Assembly (NCBI GenBank): GCA_051881815.1
Contig: JBJEQP010000041.1
Location: 93,832 to 157,831 of the forward strand
Direction of reading: 5' to 3'
DNA length: 64,000 nucleotides
DNA from: UMGS363 sp051881815
GTDB taxonomy: Bacteria; Bacillota; Clostridia; Oscillospirales; Ruminococcaceae
A program made the translations under genes and the position numbers. The notes beneath the pieces were generated by a model, which saw nothing but the letters and a program-made list of their open reading frames with translations, made no database searches and had not been told where the DNA came from. This document shows positions 18,094 to 27,226 of this stretch, in pieces; positions within the stretch are counted from its first letter, which is position 1, and every line of letters starts with the position of its first letter.

Positions 18094-19410
18094 ATGAGTG
18101 ATGAAAAACTTGTTGACGGATTCGGCGAAGTCGAGAAAGACGCCATCGGTGAAATAATGAACATCACTATGGGTTCGGCTGCCACTGCCGTATCCAATCT
18201 CCTATCGGCTAAGGTTTGGATCACCACTCCGACAGTTAACGTCATAAGCGCCAGTGAACTCTCTTTTCCTGAACTTGAGCCTTGTATTATGGTCAGGATC
18301 AAATATGTGCAGGGTGTTTCGGGACAGAATGTTCTTGTTCTCAAGCAGAATGACGTCCAGCTGATCCTTAATCAGCTCATGGGTCTGCCGCTTGAAGTAA
18401 CGGATGATTTTAAATTCGATGAGATGAATATATCCGCTGTCTGCGAAGTCATGAATCAGATGATGGGCGCAGCCGCAACGGCTCTTTCGGAAATAATTGA
18501 TACAACTGTCGATATTTCGACCCCCGAGGCCATCGTTGAAGACAATCGAAAGCTTATAGCCGATCTCTATGAGGTCAACGGAGATGAAAATGTAGTAAGC
18601 ATCAAATTCAACCTTACTATTGACGGAGTTATCAATTCCGAGTTTATTTCCATACTTACGATAAACCTTGCTAAGGAAATGGCTGAAAAGATGATGGCAG
18701 GCTACAGTTCAGCTGCCGATGAAGCACTTACCGCCGCACCCGTGCAGGAGAATACTCCGACAGAGTCTTCATCGGGAGGTGCAACGCTTTCACAGGCAGA
18801 GATAGAAGCACTGCTGGGCGGAGGAGTTACGGAAAGTACATCTGCTCCGACACCGCAGCCGACGCCTACACCACAGCCTGCTCCGACACCGCAGCCTGCT
18901 CCGAATCCGATGCAGCAGGGTATGCCGCAGCAGCCGATGCCGCAGATGCAGGGTATGCCGCCATACGGCTACGATCCGAATATGCAGCAGTATGGTATGT
19001 ACGGTCAGATGCCGCAGGGTCAGCCGATGCCGAATATGTATCCGCAGCAGCCTTACGGATATCCGCAGCAGCCGCAGATGAATATCCAGCCCGTTCAGCT
19101 CCAGAGCTTTGCTACATATAATAACGCATCACTTAATAAGGAGCAGAACGATAATCTCAAGCTGCTCATGGGTGTTCCCCTCAACGTAAGCGTTGAGATC
19201 GGTTCAACCTCCAAAAAGGTCAAGGAGATACTTGAGTTTACACAAGGTACGATCATCGAGCTTGAAAGACAGGCCGGTGCCCCCGTTGACATCATCGTTA
19301 ACGGAAACCTTATAGCAAAGGGAGATGTCGTTGTTATCGATGATAACTTTGCTGTCAGAATAACTGAGATAATCAGATCAAAATTCTTGGATAATTTAGG
19401 TAAGGAGTAA
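18094..19410 (+). CDS. fliY: Switch protein and CheY-P phosphatase FliY
   Basis: The 438-aa protein has a CheC-like phosphatase domain (about 1-205) with both active-site pairs (EIMNI and EVMNQ, each about 22 residues before a TP), then an EIDALL-type CheY-P docking motif (LSQAEIEALL, 232-241), a Pro/Gln/Met-rich linker (about 250-335) and a C-terminal SpoA domain. In Bacillus FliY the docking motif is at the N-terminus, so its placement after the phosphatase domain is unusual. Confidence 0.93.
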   Translation: MSDEKLVDGFGEVEKDAIGEIMNITMGSAATAVSNLLSAKVWITTPTVNVISASELSFPELEPCIMVRIKYVQGVSGQNVLVLKQNDVQLILNQLMGLPLEVTDDFKFDEMNISAVCEVMNQMMGAAATALSEIIDTTVDISTPEAIVEDNRKLIADLYEVNGDENVVSIKFNLTIDGVINSEFISILTINLAKEMAEKMMAGYSSAADEALTAAPVQENTPTESSSGGATLSQAEIEALLGGGVTESTSAPTPQPTPTPQPAPTPQPAPNPMQQGMPQQPMPQMQGMPPYGYDPNMQQYGMYGQMPQGQPMPNMYPQQPYGYPQQPQMNIQPVQLQSFATYNNASLNKEQNDNLKLLMGVPLNVSVEIGSTSKKVKEILEFTQGTIIELERQAGAPVDIIVNGNLIAKGDVVVIDDNFAVRITEIIRSKFLDNLGKE

Positions 19411-19416
19411 TTAATT

Positions 19417-19779
19417 ATGGATAAGAAGATCATGCTTGTAGACGACGCCGCTTTCATGAGAATGATGATTAAGGATGCGCTCACAAAGAACGGATACACA
19501 AATATCATCGAAGCCGCTGACGGTGAGATCGCCTGCACAAAATATGCTGCAGAGCATCCCGATCTCGTTATCATGGATATCACAATGCCTAACAAGACAG
19601 GCATCGAAGCTCTCAAGGACATCAAGGCAAGCGATCCTGCCGCAAAGGTTGTAATGTGTTCTGCTATGGGTCAGGAGGCAATGGTAGTTGAAGCTATCAA
19701 GCTCGGCGCTCTCGACTTTATCGTAAAGCCTTTCAAGCCCGACAGAATCCTCCAGACAGTTCAGAAGGTACTGGGTTAA
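19417..19779 (+). CDS. cheY: Chemotaxis response regulator CheY
   Basis: The 120-aa single receiver domain has the acidic pair (VDDAAF), the phospho-acceptor Asp in VIMDITMP (D54), the conserved Ser/Thr (CSAMG) and Lys (VKPF). Phosphorylated CheY binds FliM/FliY to alter rotation. It lies 6 nt after fliY, as in Bacillus. Confidence 0.95.
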   Translation: MDKKIMLVDDAAFMRMMIKDALTKNGYTNIIEAADGEIACTKYAAEHPDLVIMDITMPNKTGIEALKDIKASDPAAKVVMCSAMGQEAMVVEAIKLGALDFIVKPFKPDRILQTVQKVLG

Positions 19780-19794
19780 GAGAGGGCGGCAATA

Positions 19795-20202
19795 GTGCCT
19801 GAATTATTAATGGTGATCTGCTCCCTTTTGGGAGTGATCGGTCTGATCTTCCTTGTTTATTACGGAACAAGATGGCTCAACAAAAAGTTCCGCAGTACAG
19901 GCTGGAACGGCCTTGAACGGGGAATAAAAATAATTGACTGTATCGGTATAGCGCAGGATAAGCAGCTTATGGTCGTTAAAGTCGGCAAAAAGGGTATGCT
20001 TCTCGGCGTTGCGCCGAACAGTATTTCCAAGCTCTGCGATATTGATGACGATGATATCAGCGATATGCAGAGGGAAACGGAGGAAAAGTCTTCTGTTTCT
20101 TTCTCGGAGAGCTTAAAAAACGCTTTTTTCAAGAATAACAATGCGGATAACGGTTCGGTTCAGGAGGACGGTAAGGAAAATAATGAAAAAAATGATCTCT
20201 GA
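19795..20202 (+). CDS. fliO: Flagellar biosynthetic protein FliO/FliZ
   Basis: The 135-aa protein has one N-terminal transmembrane helix (about 3-23) and a basic cytoplasmic domain (IKIIDCIGIAQDKQLMVVKVG, FliO-like). It helps assemble the FliP ring. Start is GTG. The end overlaps fliP by 20 nt. Confidence 0.85.
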   Translation: MPELLMVICSLLGVIGLIFLVYYGTRWLNKKFRSTGWNGLERGIKIIDCIGIAQDKQLMVVKVGKKGMLLGVAPNSISKLCDIDDDDISDMQRETEEKSSVSFSESLKNAFFKNNNADNGSVQEDGKENNEKNDL

Positions 20203-21157
20203 CGCCGCTGCTGTCTTCGCAAAGGCTTCTTTTCCGGTGACCGTCTTTATTGCGATGGCAGCGGCGCTTATGGCAGCGCTGCTGTTTGTTCCGGTTGACG
20301 TTCACGCCGAGGATGGAGTGACTTCCGTGACGGAGATCTCTATTGTAACAGAGATCCCGAACGTTGAAACCTCCGTCCCACAGCAGACGCAGCCGCTCCA
20401 GAACCCCGAAACGCAGGTTCAGGAGCAGCAGGATGATGAGCTTCCTTATGAAAAACCGGCAACGGACGATGAAGCGCAAAATCTGCTTGATCTGCTTGAC
20501 ATAAATAATTCCAGCACAGTTGACCTCATTCTCCTGATAACGATATTGTCGCTTGCGCCGTCTATACTTGTGATGCTTACCTGCTTCACGAGAATAATCA
20601 TCACATTCTCGCTGCTGCGAAATGCGATGGGCGTTCAGCAGACTCCTCCGAATCAGGTGATGATAGGTCTTGCGTTGTTTTTAACGATGTTTATAATGAA
20701 ACCCGTTTTGTCCGAGATGAACGAGGTTGCGTATGTGCCGTACAAAAACGGAGAATATACGATCACCGAGGCTGCAGAAGCCGCTTCCGTTCCGCTCAAA
20801 ACGTGGATGCTGAAAAACACCTCCAATGAGTCGATGAATTTCTTCCTTGAGCTTTCCGACACGGAGATCGAAGCCGAAACGGAAGAAGCTTTTATCGAGG
20901 AGGTCAGCTTTGTGACCGTTGTACCTGCATTCATCCTCAGTGAAATAAAGATCGGCTTCCAGATCGGCTTCCTTATCTACATACCGTTCCTGATAGTCGA
21001 TATAGTTGTTTCAACACTGCTGATGTCAATGGGTATGATGATGCTTCCGCCGACAACGATCTCGATACCTTTCAAGATACTGCTTTTCGTGCTTGTGGAC
21101 GGATGGTCGCTGCTTACGGCATCGCTTGTGAACGGATTCAATCCGCTCGGAACATAG
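20183..21157 (+). CDS. fliP: Flagellar export gate protein FliP
   Basis: The ATG at 20183 follows AAGGAAAA and gives an N-terminal signal peptide with a likely cleavage after VHA; an upstream ATG at 20141 is within fliO and less likely. The 324-aa protein has a linker of about 70 residues and then the FliP core (SLAPSILVMLTCFTRIIITFSLLRNAMG; LPPTTISIPFKILLFVLVDGW). It forms the core of the export gate with FliQ and FliR. Confidence 0.93.
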   Translation: MKKMISDAAAVFAKASFPVTVFIAMAAALMAALLFVPVDVHAEDGVTSVTEISIVTEIPNVETSVPQQTQPLQNPETQVQEQQDDELPYEKPATDDEAQNLLDLLDINNSSTVDLILLITILSLAPSILVMLTCFTRIIITFSLLRNAMGVQQTPPNQVMIGLALFLTMFIMKPVLSEMNEVAYVPYKNGEYTITEAAEAASVPLKTWMLKNTSNESMNFFLELSDTEIEAETEEAFIEEVSFVTVVPAFILSEIKIGFQIGFLIYIPFLIVDIVVSTLLMSMGMMMLPPTTISIPFKILLFVLVDGWSLLTASLVNGFNPLGT

Positions 21158-21170
21158 TCGGAGGCGGGAT

Positions 21171-21452
21171 ATGACACAGGATCTTGTTTTACAGATCTTC
21201 CGTGAAGCGCTGCTGCTAAGCATAAAGCTCGGCGGTCCGCTGCTCCTTGTGAGTATGGTGGTGGGTCTTGTTATTTCGATACTCCAGGCGGCTACGCAGG
21301 TGCATGAGCAGACGCTCTCGTTTGTGCCGAAGCTGCTTGTTATAGCTGTTATGCTGCTGCTGATGGCTCCGTTCATGATGAACGCGATGAACGATTTTTT
21401 TTACGAGATCTTCGATATCATCGCAAAGGTCAGCAGCCAGACTGTTTTATAA
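21171..21452 (+). CDS. fliQ: Flagellar export gate protein FliQ
   Basis: The 93-aa protein has two transmembrane hairpin helices and the FliQ pattern (GGPLLLVSMVVGLVISILQA; TQVHEQTLSFVPK). It sits between fliP and fliR. Confidence 0.95.
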   Translation: MTQDLVLQIFREALLLSIKLGGPLLLVSMVVGLVISILQAATQVHEQTLSFVPKLLVIAVMLLLMAPFMMNAMNDFFYEIFDIIAKVSSQTVL

Positions 21453-21467
21453 AAACGGGAGGGCAGA

Positions 21468-22253
21468 ATGGACTTTTACAGCCTCCTGTTCGATAATTTT
21501 GAAACCAATCTCCTGATATTTTCAAGAGTTCTGGGCATTTTTGCTTTCAATCCGATACTTTCCCGAAGGAATATTCCGCAGATAGTCAAGGTTGTCACCT
21601 GCATACTTATAGCGATGATAGTTATAAATGTGCGGCAGCCCGAGCCTGTTGATACGGGAGAGGTGTTAGGCGTTTACCTTGCAATGCTGCTGAAAGAGGG
21701 CTTTGTGGGTGTTGTCATCGGGTTTATCACCGATATGTTTTTCTACAGCGTCCAGATGAGCGGCGAAATAATGGATATGCAGGCAGGTCTTGGTATGGCA
21801 AAGGTCTTTGACCCGGGCACGAACCTGCAGATGTCGATCATGGGCTCGTTTGTCAGCTTTATGATGTATCTCTATTTTTTCGTAACAAACGCTCACATGA
21901 CATATATCGAGCTTTTTGTCAAGTCATTCGATCTGATACCGCTCGGGTTCGAGGGCGTAAACCCCGATCTCGGGATAACGATAGTCGAGTATTTCAGCGT
22001 TGTGCTTACGCTTGTGCTGAAAATTGCGATGCCGCTGATGGTTTCGCAGACGATACTTCAGTTCTGCATCGGCGTTCTGATGAAATCTGTTCCGCAGATA
22101 CAGATAATGGTCATAAATATTCAGATAAAGGTAGGCTTCGGCTTCCTTATACTGTTCATTCTGGCTGTTCCGCTGTCTGATTTTATCGAAAGATTCATGG
22201 ATATCTGGCTTGAAACGATCGAGGGCGTTCTTCCCCTCATTCCTGCTCTATAA
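21468..22253 (+). CDS. fliR: Flagellar export gate protein FliR
   Basis: The 261-aa membrane protein has about six hydrophobic segments and the FliR motifs (RVLGIFAFNPILSRRNIP; MDMQAGLGMAKVFDP). The stop codon TAA at 22251-22253 is also the left target-site duplication of a 100-bp miniature element, so the element sits directly behind the gene without changing the protein. Confidence 0.94.
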   Translation: MDFYSLLFDNFETNLLIFSRVLGIFAFNPILSRRNIPQIVKVVTCILIAMIVINVRQPEPVDTGEVLGVYLAMLLKEGFVGVVIGFITDMFFYSVQMSGEIMDMQAGLGMAKVFDPGTNLQMSIMGSFVSFMMYLYFFVTNAHMTYIELFVKSFDLIPLGFEGVNPDLGITIVEYFSVVLTLVLKIAMPLMVSQTILQFCIGVLMKSVPQIQIMVINIQIKVGFGFLILFILAVPLSDFIERFMDIWLETIEGVLPLIPAL

Positions 22254-22353
22254 TACTAATCCCTCTTTAAAGTGTAGACAAAAAATCCGCGCAAAATCCA
22301 TATATGCGAGATTTCGCTTGATTTTTTGTACACTTTATAATCGGGGATTAGTA
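22254..22353. mobile_element. TACTAA-family miniature element, 100 bp, fliR-flhB gap
   Basis: The ends are TACTAATCCC and GGGATTAGTA, and long imperfect inverted repeats fill most of the element (for example ACAAAAAATC with GATTTTTTGT). It is flanked by TAA direct repeats (22251-22253 and 22354-22356). It encodes nothing. The core resembles the copy at 61189. In RNA it would fold into one long hairpin inside the fla operon transcript. Confidence 0.8.
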
Positions 22354-22381
22354 TAAGTGTTCATTTGGGGAGGGAGAATAA

Positions 22382-23464
22382 ATGGCCGAAAGCGCAGGCG
22401 AGAAAACCGAAAAGGCGACCGAACATAAACGGCGTGAGGAGCGTAAAAAGGGCAACGTCATGCAGAGCAAGGACGTTGTTACAGCCGCTTTCATCGTCAT
22501 TATATTCTCGCTGTTAAAAGTACTTATGAAAACGATGATCGCAGTCTGCGAAAGGTCGTTCGACTACTGGTTCAGCCTTGCAGGCAGCGGCATGGAAGAA
22601 AACCGTATTGACGGTATGCCGATCTATTCAAAGCTTCTGATCGAGATAGGAAAGGTTCTGCTTATATGCGCAGGACCGACCCTTGTCGCAGCCGTTCTCG
22701 TTACCGTAATTGCAACCGGAGTCCAGACAAAGTTCATCTTTTCAAAGGAATCAATAAAATTTAAGTTCGACAAGCTCAATCCGATAAACGGCATAAAGAA
22801 AATGTTCTCGATAAGCTCTCTTTTTGAGCTTGCAAAGTCTATATTGAAGCTTGTCATACTTGCCGTGATAGTTTACGGCGAAGTAAAAAAACGTATCCCC
22901 GAGTTTGCAAAGCTTTTTGATATGGAGATAGCAAGCTCGATGATGTATATGCTTGATACGATATTTTCGATCGTTATCAAGGTCGCAGCCGTTTTTGTCG
23001 GCGTTGCGGCGATCGACGTCCTTTTCCAGTATTTCAAGTTTGAAAAGGATATGCGAATGACCAAGCAGGAGGTCAAGGAGGAGTACAAAAACCTCGAAGG
23101 CGATCCGCAGGTCAAGGGCAAGCGCCGTCAGATACAGCGCCAGATGGCGATGAGCAGAATGATGGATTCCGTTCCCGATTCGGACGTTATCATAAGAAAC
23201 CCTACGCATTTCGCCATTGCCGTCAAGTATGACAAGGACAAAAACAATGCGCCTGTCGTGCTTGCAAAGGGCGCAGATAATCTTGCGATGAAGATCGTGA
23301 GCATTGCCGAAAAGCACGATATCGTCATGGTGGAAAACAAGCCGCTCGCACGAGGTCTTTATGATGCGGTCGAAGTCGGTAAGGAGATACCGCCGGAGTT
23401 TTACCGTGCTGTTGCGGAGGTTCTTTCCTTCGTATATAAGCTTCAGGGCAAAATGCCCGAATAA
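22382..23464 (+). CDS. flhB: Flagellar export switch protein FlhB
   Basis: The 360-aa protein has an N-terminal basic segment (EKTEKATEHKRREERKKGN), four transmembrane helices and the self-cleavage NPTH motif (N273). It switches export specificity from hook to filament with FliK. A GGAGGGAG site precedes the ATG, separated from fliR by the miniature element. Confidence 0.96.
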   Translation: MAESAGEKTEKATEHKRREERKKGNVMQSKDVVTAAFIVIIFSLLKVLMKTMIAVCERSFDYWFSLAGSGMEENRIDGMPIYSKLLIEIGKVLLICAGPTLVAAVLVTVIATGVQTKFIFSKESIKFKFDKLNPINGIKKMFSISSLFELAKSILKLVILAVIVYGEVKKRIPEFAKLFDMEIASSMMYMLDTIFSIVIKVAAVFVGVAAIDVLFQYFKFEKDMRMTKQEVKEEYKNLEGDPQVKGKRRQIQRQMAMSRMMDSVPDSDVIIRNPTHFAIAVKYDKDKNNAPVVLAKGADNLAMKIVSIAEKHDIVMVENKPLARGLYDAVEVGKEIPPEFYRAVAEVLSFVYKLQGKMPE

Positions 23465-23530
23465 AGTGCAGATACGATCTGCAAAAAGCAGATCTTCCTA
23501 TATTTCAGAAAGGCAGAGTGTTGCAGGACC

Positions 23531-25609
23531 GTGAAAAAGTATCTTGATAACGTTGTAACGATATTTGTAATACTCGCCGTTTTCCTTCTTCTTATTCCGC
23601 TGCCGACATGGCTGCTGGATATGCTGTTCGTTGTAAATATTGCATTGTCGCTGACGATACTGCTTATTACAATGTACATAAAAGAGCCGCTCGAATTTGC
23701 GATATTTCCGTCGCTGCTGCTCATTACGACCATTTTCCGACTTGGTCTTAACATATCATCGACAAGACTTATCCTTTCAAATCAGGGTAATGCAGGACAT
23801 ATCGTTTCGGCGTTCGGCTCGTTCGTTATGAAGGGCAACCCTGTTATCGGATTTATCGTATTCATACTTATAACGGTCGTTCAGATGCTCGTTGTAACGA
23901 AGGGTGCGGAGCGAGTTGCCGAAGTAACCGCAAGATTTACACTCGACGCTATGCCGGGTAAGCAGATGGCTATTGACGCCGACCTTAATTCGGGAACTAT
24001 CAATGAGACCGAGGCGAAGCTGCGCCGTGAAAAGATACAGCGTGAGTCCGATTTCTTCGGCGCAATGGACGGTGCTTCCAAGTTCATCAAGGGTGATGCA
24101 ACGTTTTCCATCGTTGCCGCGATCGTAAACCTCCTCGGCGGTGCAGTTATGGGTCTTGTGTACAACGGGATGGCATTCAGCGATGTCCTCACGACCTACA
24201 GTATGGCTACCGTTGGTGACGGACTTTGCTCGCAGGTGCCTTCGCTGCTCATTTCAACAGCAATGGGTATGATCGTTACACGTTCCGCTTCAAAGGAGAA
24301 CCTTGCGGTCGATGTAAAGAACCAGTTCGCAGCACAGCCTGTCGTTCTGATGATCTCGGGTGCGATAATGCTCCTGCTGATGCTGATCCCGGGATTCCCG
24401 AAGGTGCAGCTTGTAGTTCTCGGCTCGGGACTGCTTGCGCTCGGCTTTGTTTTAAGACGGAACAACGAAAAGCTGGCTCTTGAACAGGGTGCAGAGCAGA
24501 GTGAGATCAACGCAAACAAGGAAGCTCTCTCCGAAATGGAGTATTATAAAGATATTGACAACGTTTATAAGCTGCTTGAAGTTGAGCCTATCGAAATGGA
24601 GTTCGGTTACAGCCTTATCCCACTTGCAGACGAGGCTTCGGGCGGAACGCTTATCGAACGTGTTGTTATATTCCGCAAACAGTTCGCAATGGATATGGGT
24701 ATGGTCTTCCCGTCGGTCAGAATGAGGGATAACCAGCATATAAACCCGAACCAGTATGTTATAAAGATAAAGGGGGAGATAGTCGCACAGGCGGAAGTGC
24801 TTGTCGATCACTATCTTGCGCTCGACAGCGGCGGTGTTTCGCATGAAGTCGACGGTATCGACACGATCGAGCCTGCCTTCAATATCCCCGCAAAGTGGAT
24901 AAACGAGCAGAACAAGCTCCGTGCCGAGGTCGCAGGATATACGCTCATCGACCCGACCTCCGTTATCATAACGCATCTTTCCGAAGTCATCAAGGCTCAC
25001 GCTTTTGAGCTTCTTTCCCGTCAGGATGTAAAGACGATGCTCGATAAGCTCAAGCAGACAAATCCTGCCGTCGTTGATGACATAGTTCCGAATATCGTTT
25101 CGGCGGCTTATCTGCAGAAGGTGCTTTGCCTGCTGCTCAAAGAGGGCGTTCCGATACGAGATCTCCAGACGATACTTGAAACGATCGCCGATAATCAGCA
25201 CACAATGAAGGATGTTGATATCACCACCGAATACGTCCGTCAGGCACTCAAGCGAACCATAACAAGACGCTTCGCAGACGGCGGACAGATCAGAGTTCTT
25301 ACCCTCGATACCGAAACGGAGAACAAGATCATCGCCTCGGTAAAGAAGTCCGATCAGGGCTCCTACCTTGCAATGGATCCGCAGACGATACAGCTTCTCA
25401 TTGCTTCGCTCAACGAGCAGATCGACAAGGTAAAGGATATCATCCCGATGCCGATCGTCCTTACATCGCCGATCGTAAGAATTTATTTTAAAAAGCTTGT
25501 TGACCAGTTTATCCCGAATATAACCGTTCTTTCTTATAGTGAGATCGACAATTCTGTACAGATACAGGCAGTCGGCAACGTTGCAATTGCTGATACAGCC
25601 GGCGTGTGA
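23531..25609 (+). CDS. flhA: Flagellar export protein FlhA
   Basis: The 692-aa protein has about eight N-terminal transmembrane helices, the conserved FHIPEP-region signature (ARFTLDAMPGKQMAIDADLN, about 135-155) and a large cytoplasmic domain (about 330-692) that receives chaperone-substrate complexes. Start is GTG. The usual downstream flhF and flhG are absent; sigD follows after 16 nt. Confidence 0.96.
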   Translation: MKKYLDNVVTIFVILAVFLLLIPLPTWLLDMLFVVNIALSLTILLITMYIKEPLEFAIFPSLLLITTIFRLGLNISSTRLILSNQGNAGHIVSAFGSFVMKGNPVIGFIVFILITVVQMLVVTKGAERVAEVTARFTLDAMPGKQMAIDADLNSGTINETEAKLRREKIQRESDFFGAMDGASKFIKGDATFSIVAAIVNLLGGAVMGLVYNGMAFSDVLTTYSMATVGDGLCSQVPSLLISTAMGMIVTRSASKENLAVDVKNQFAAQPVVLMISGAIMLLLMLIPGFPKVQLVVLGSGLLALGFVLRRNNEKLALEQGAEQSEINANKEALSEMEYYKDIDNVYKLLEVEPIEMEFGYSLIPLADEASGGTLIERVVIFRKQFAMDMGMVFPSVRMRDNQHINPNQYVIKIKGEIVAQAEVLVDHYLALDSGGVSHEVDGIDTIEPAFNIPAKWINEQNKLRAEVAGYTLIDPTSVIITHLSEVIKAHAFELLSRQDVKTMLDKLKQTNPAVVDDIVPNIVSAAYLQKVLCLLLKEGVPIRDLQTILETIADNQHTMKDVDITTEYVRQALKRTITRRFADGGQIRVLTLDTETENKIIASVKKSDQGSYLAMDPQTIQLLIASLNEQIDKVKDIIPMPIVLTSPIVRIYFKKLVDQFIPNITVLSYSEIDNSVQIQAVGNVAIADTAGV

Positions 25610-25625
25610 AAGGAGTTGAGCATTG

Positions 25626-26420
25626 ATGTCCGAAAAATACGAAGCGGAAAAGCTTTCATCGGAAGAAAAATCCGAGCTTCTCCGCAGGTATAAGACAACG
25701 GGCGACAAGGCTCTGCGAAATCAGGTCGTTCTTTCCTATATGAATATCGTCCGCTATGCGGCAGTTTCCACAAGGAATATGTATGCGAAATTTGCCGACA
25801 GCGAGGATATTATAAATGAAGCTACTATTGCGCTCATGTCTGCGATAGACAGCTTCAGCTTCGACAAAAACGTTAAATTTGAAACATACGCTTCCATCCG
25901 TGTCAGAGGTGCGGTCATTGACTATATCAGACGGCAGGACATCGTTCCCCGTAATGTCCGCAAATTCGCCAAGGAATATGATAACGCATATTCCGAGCTT
26001 TTCTCGGAGCTTAACCGTGAGCCGACAGACGAGGAGATGGCACAGCGGCTCGGACTTTCACTGGCAAAGTTTGAAAGCTATACTGCAAAAGCAGCTTCGG
26101 CGCAGACGCTTTCCTTTGAAGAGCTTGTCACAAACACAGGCTTCGACATTGCCGATGAAGCGTCCGATGACGGAGTGTGGGCGCCCGAAGCTTCCGTTCA
26201 CCATGAAGAAAAGCTTCGTTATCTTGCAAAGGCTATCTCCGAGCTTTCCGAAAAGGAAAGGCTTGTTATAACGCTTTATTACTATGAAAAGCTCAAATTT
26301 TCCGATATCGGAGCCGTTCTTGACGTTTCGGAATCGAGAGTATGCCAGATACATTCAAAGGCAGTTATGAAAATGAAAAGATCTTTGTCCGAATATATGG
26401 ATAACAGCGATAATAAATAG
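25626..26420 (+). CDS. sigD: Flagellar sigma factor sigma-D (FliA family)
   Basis: The 264-aa sigma factor has region 2 (RYAAVSTRNMYAKFADSEDI), region 3 (VRGAVIDYIRRQDIVPRNVR) and region 4 (LPE-like SELSEKERLVITLYYYEKL) and matches the FliA/WhiG subgroup. The ATG at 25626 is 10 nt from AAGGAG; a TTG at 25623 is the alternative. It should transcribe the flgM-fliS operon from the promoter at 46192. Confidence 0.94.
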   Translation: MSEKYEAEKLSSEEKSELLRRYKTTGDKALRNQVVLSYMNIVRYAAVSTRNMYAKFADSEDIINEATIALMSAIDSFSFDKNVKFETYASIRVRGAVIDYIRRQDIVPRNVRKFAKEYDNAYSELFSELNREPTDEEMAQRLGLSLAKFESYTAKAASAQTLSFEELVTNTGFDIADEASDDGVWAPEASVHHEEKLRYLAKAISELSEKERLVITLYYYEKLKFSDIGAVLDVSESRVCQIHSKAVMKMKRSLSEYMDNSDNK

Positions 26421-26436
26421 GAAAGGAAGGATAAAT

Positions 26437-27189
26437 ATGCTCAGAGGCTACTATACCGCCGCAAACGGCATTATCAACGAGGAACGTATCCTCAATGTTA
26501 TCACGAACAATATGGCTAACCTCAAAACAGCAGGCTACAGAAATGAAACAGCTATCCCGACCACCTTCGCCGAAGAAATGGTGCTTATAAACGGAAAATC
26601 AAGTCAGACAGGCACTATCCGATACAGAACTCTGCAGGAAACCTATACAAATCTTGAACAGGCTTCGTTCGAGGACACAGGTTCAAGGCTTGATTGTGCG
26701 CTTGTCGGCAACATCTATTTCAATATTGAGAACCGTAAGACAGGGGAAACTCTTCTCACAAGGAACGGTCAGTTCTCACTCGATGCGGAAGGTTATCTCT
26801 GCGTCGGTCCGTCGGGAAGGATACTTGACGAGAACAGAAACCCCATCCAGCTCGGCACAGCGGATATTGATATCTCCCCGACAGGACTTATCACCACCGA
26901 TGACGGCAGAACGTTCCAGCTCGGTCTTACATATCTTCCGCCCGATACCGCTATCGAGCGCATTGACGATAATATGTTCCGCCCGTATGACGATTTCGGC
27001 GTGAATAATATTCCCGAGGGAGAAAGATACCGCGTCCGTCACGGCAGCTACGAGCGTTCAAACGTCGATGTTGCGGAGGAGCTTGTAAAGGCAATGGACT
27101 CGCAGAACGTTTTTACCGCTTGTTCACAGGCTTTGAAGATAATAAACAGCGTGAATCAGATCGCAGCAAACGATCTTTCAAAGATCTGA
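26437..27189 (+). CDS. Flagellar rod protein, FlgF/FlhO-like
   Basis: The 250-aa protein has rod-family termini (ERILNVITNNMANLKTAGY; VAEELVKAMDSQNVFTACSQAL). It and the next gene form the usual pair of distal-rod proteins. Whether it is FlgF or FlhO cannot be decided from sequence alone. AAGGAAGG precedes the ATG. Confidence 0.85.
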   Translation: MLRGYYTAANGIINEERILNVITNNMANLKTAGYRNETAIPTTFAEEMVLINGKSSQTGTIRYRTLQETYTNLEQASFEDTGSRLDCALVGNIYFNIENRKTGETLLTRNGQFSLDAEGYLCVGPSGRILDENRNPIQLGTADIDISPTGLITTDDGRTFQLGLTYLPPDTAIERIDDNMFRPYDDFGVNNIPEGERYRVRHGSYERSNVDVAEELVKAMDSQNVFTACSQALKIINSVNQIAANDLSKI

Positions 27190-27226
27190 TCCGAAATGTT
27201 AAAATAACTGAAAGGATGCTTCTATT

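Noticed and set aside
24452..25708. 418-aa minus-strand ORF opposite flhA
   Set aside because: It is a shadow frame of flhA with implausible composition; flhA is clearly the coding strand.
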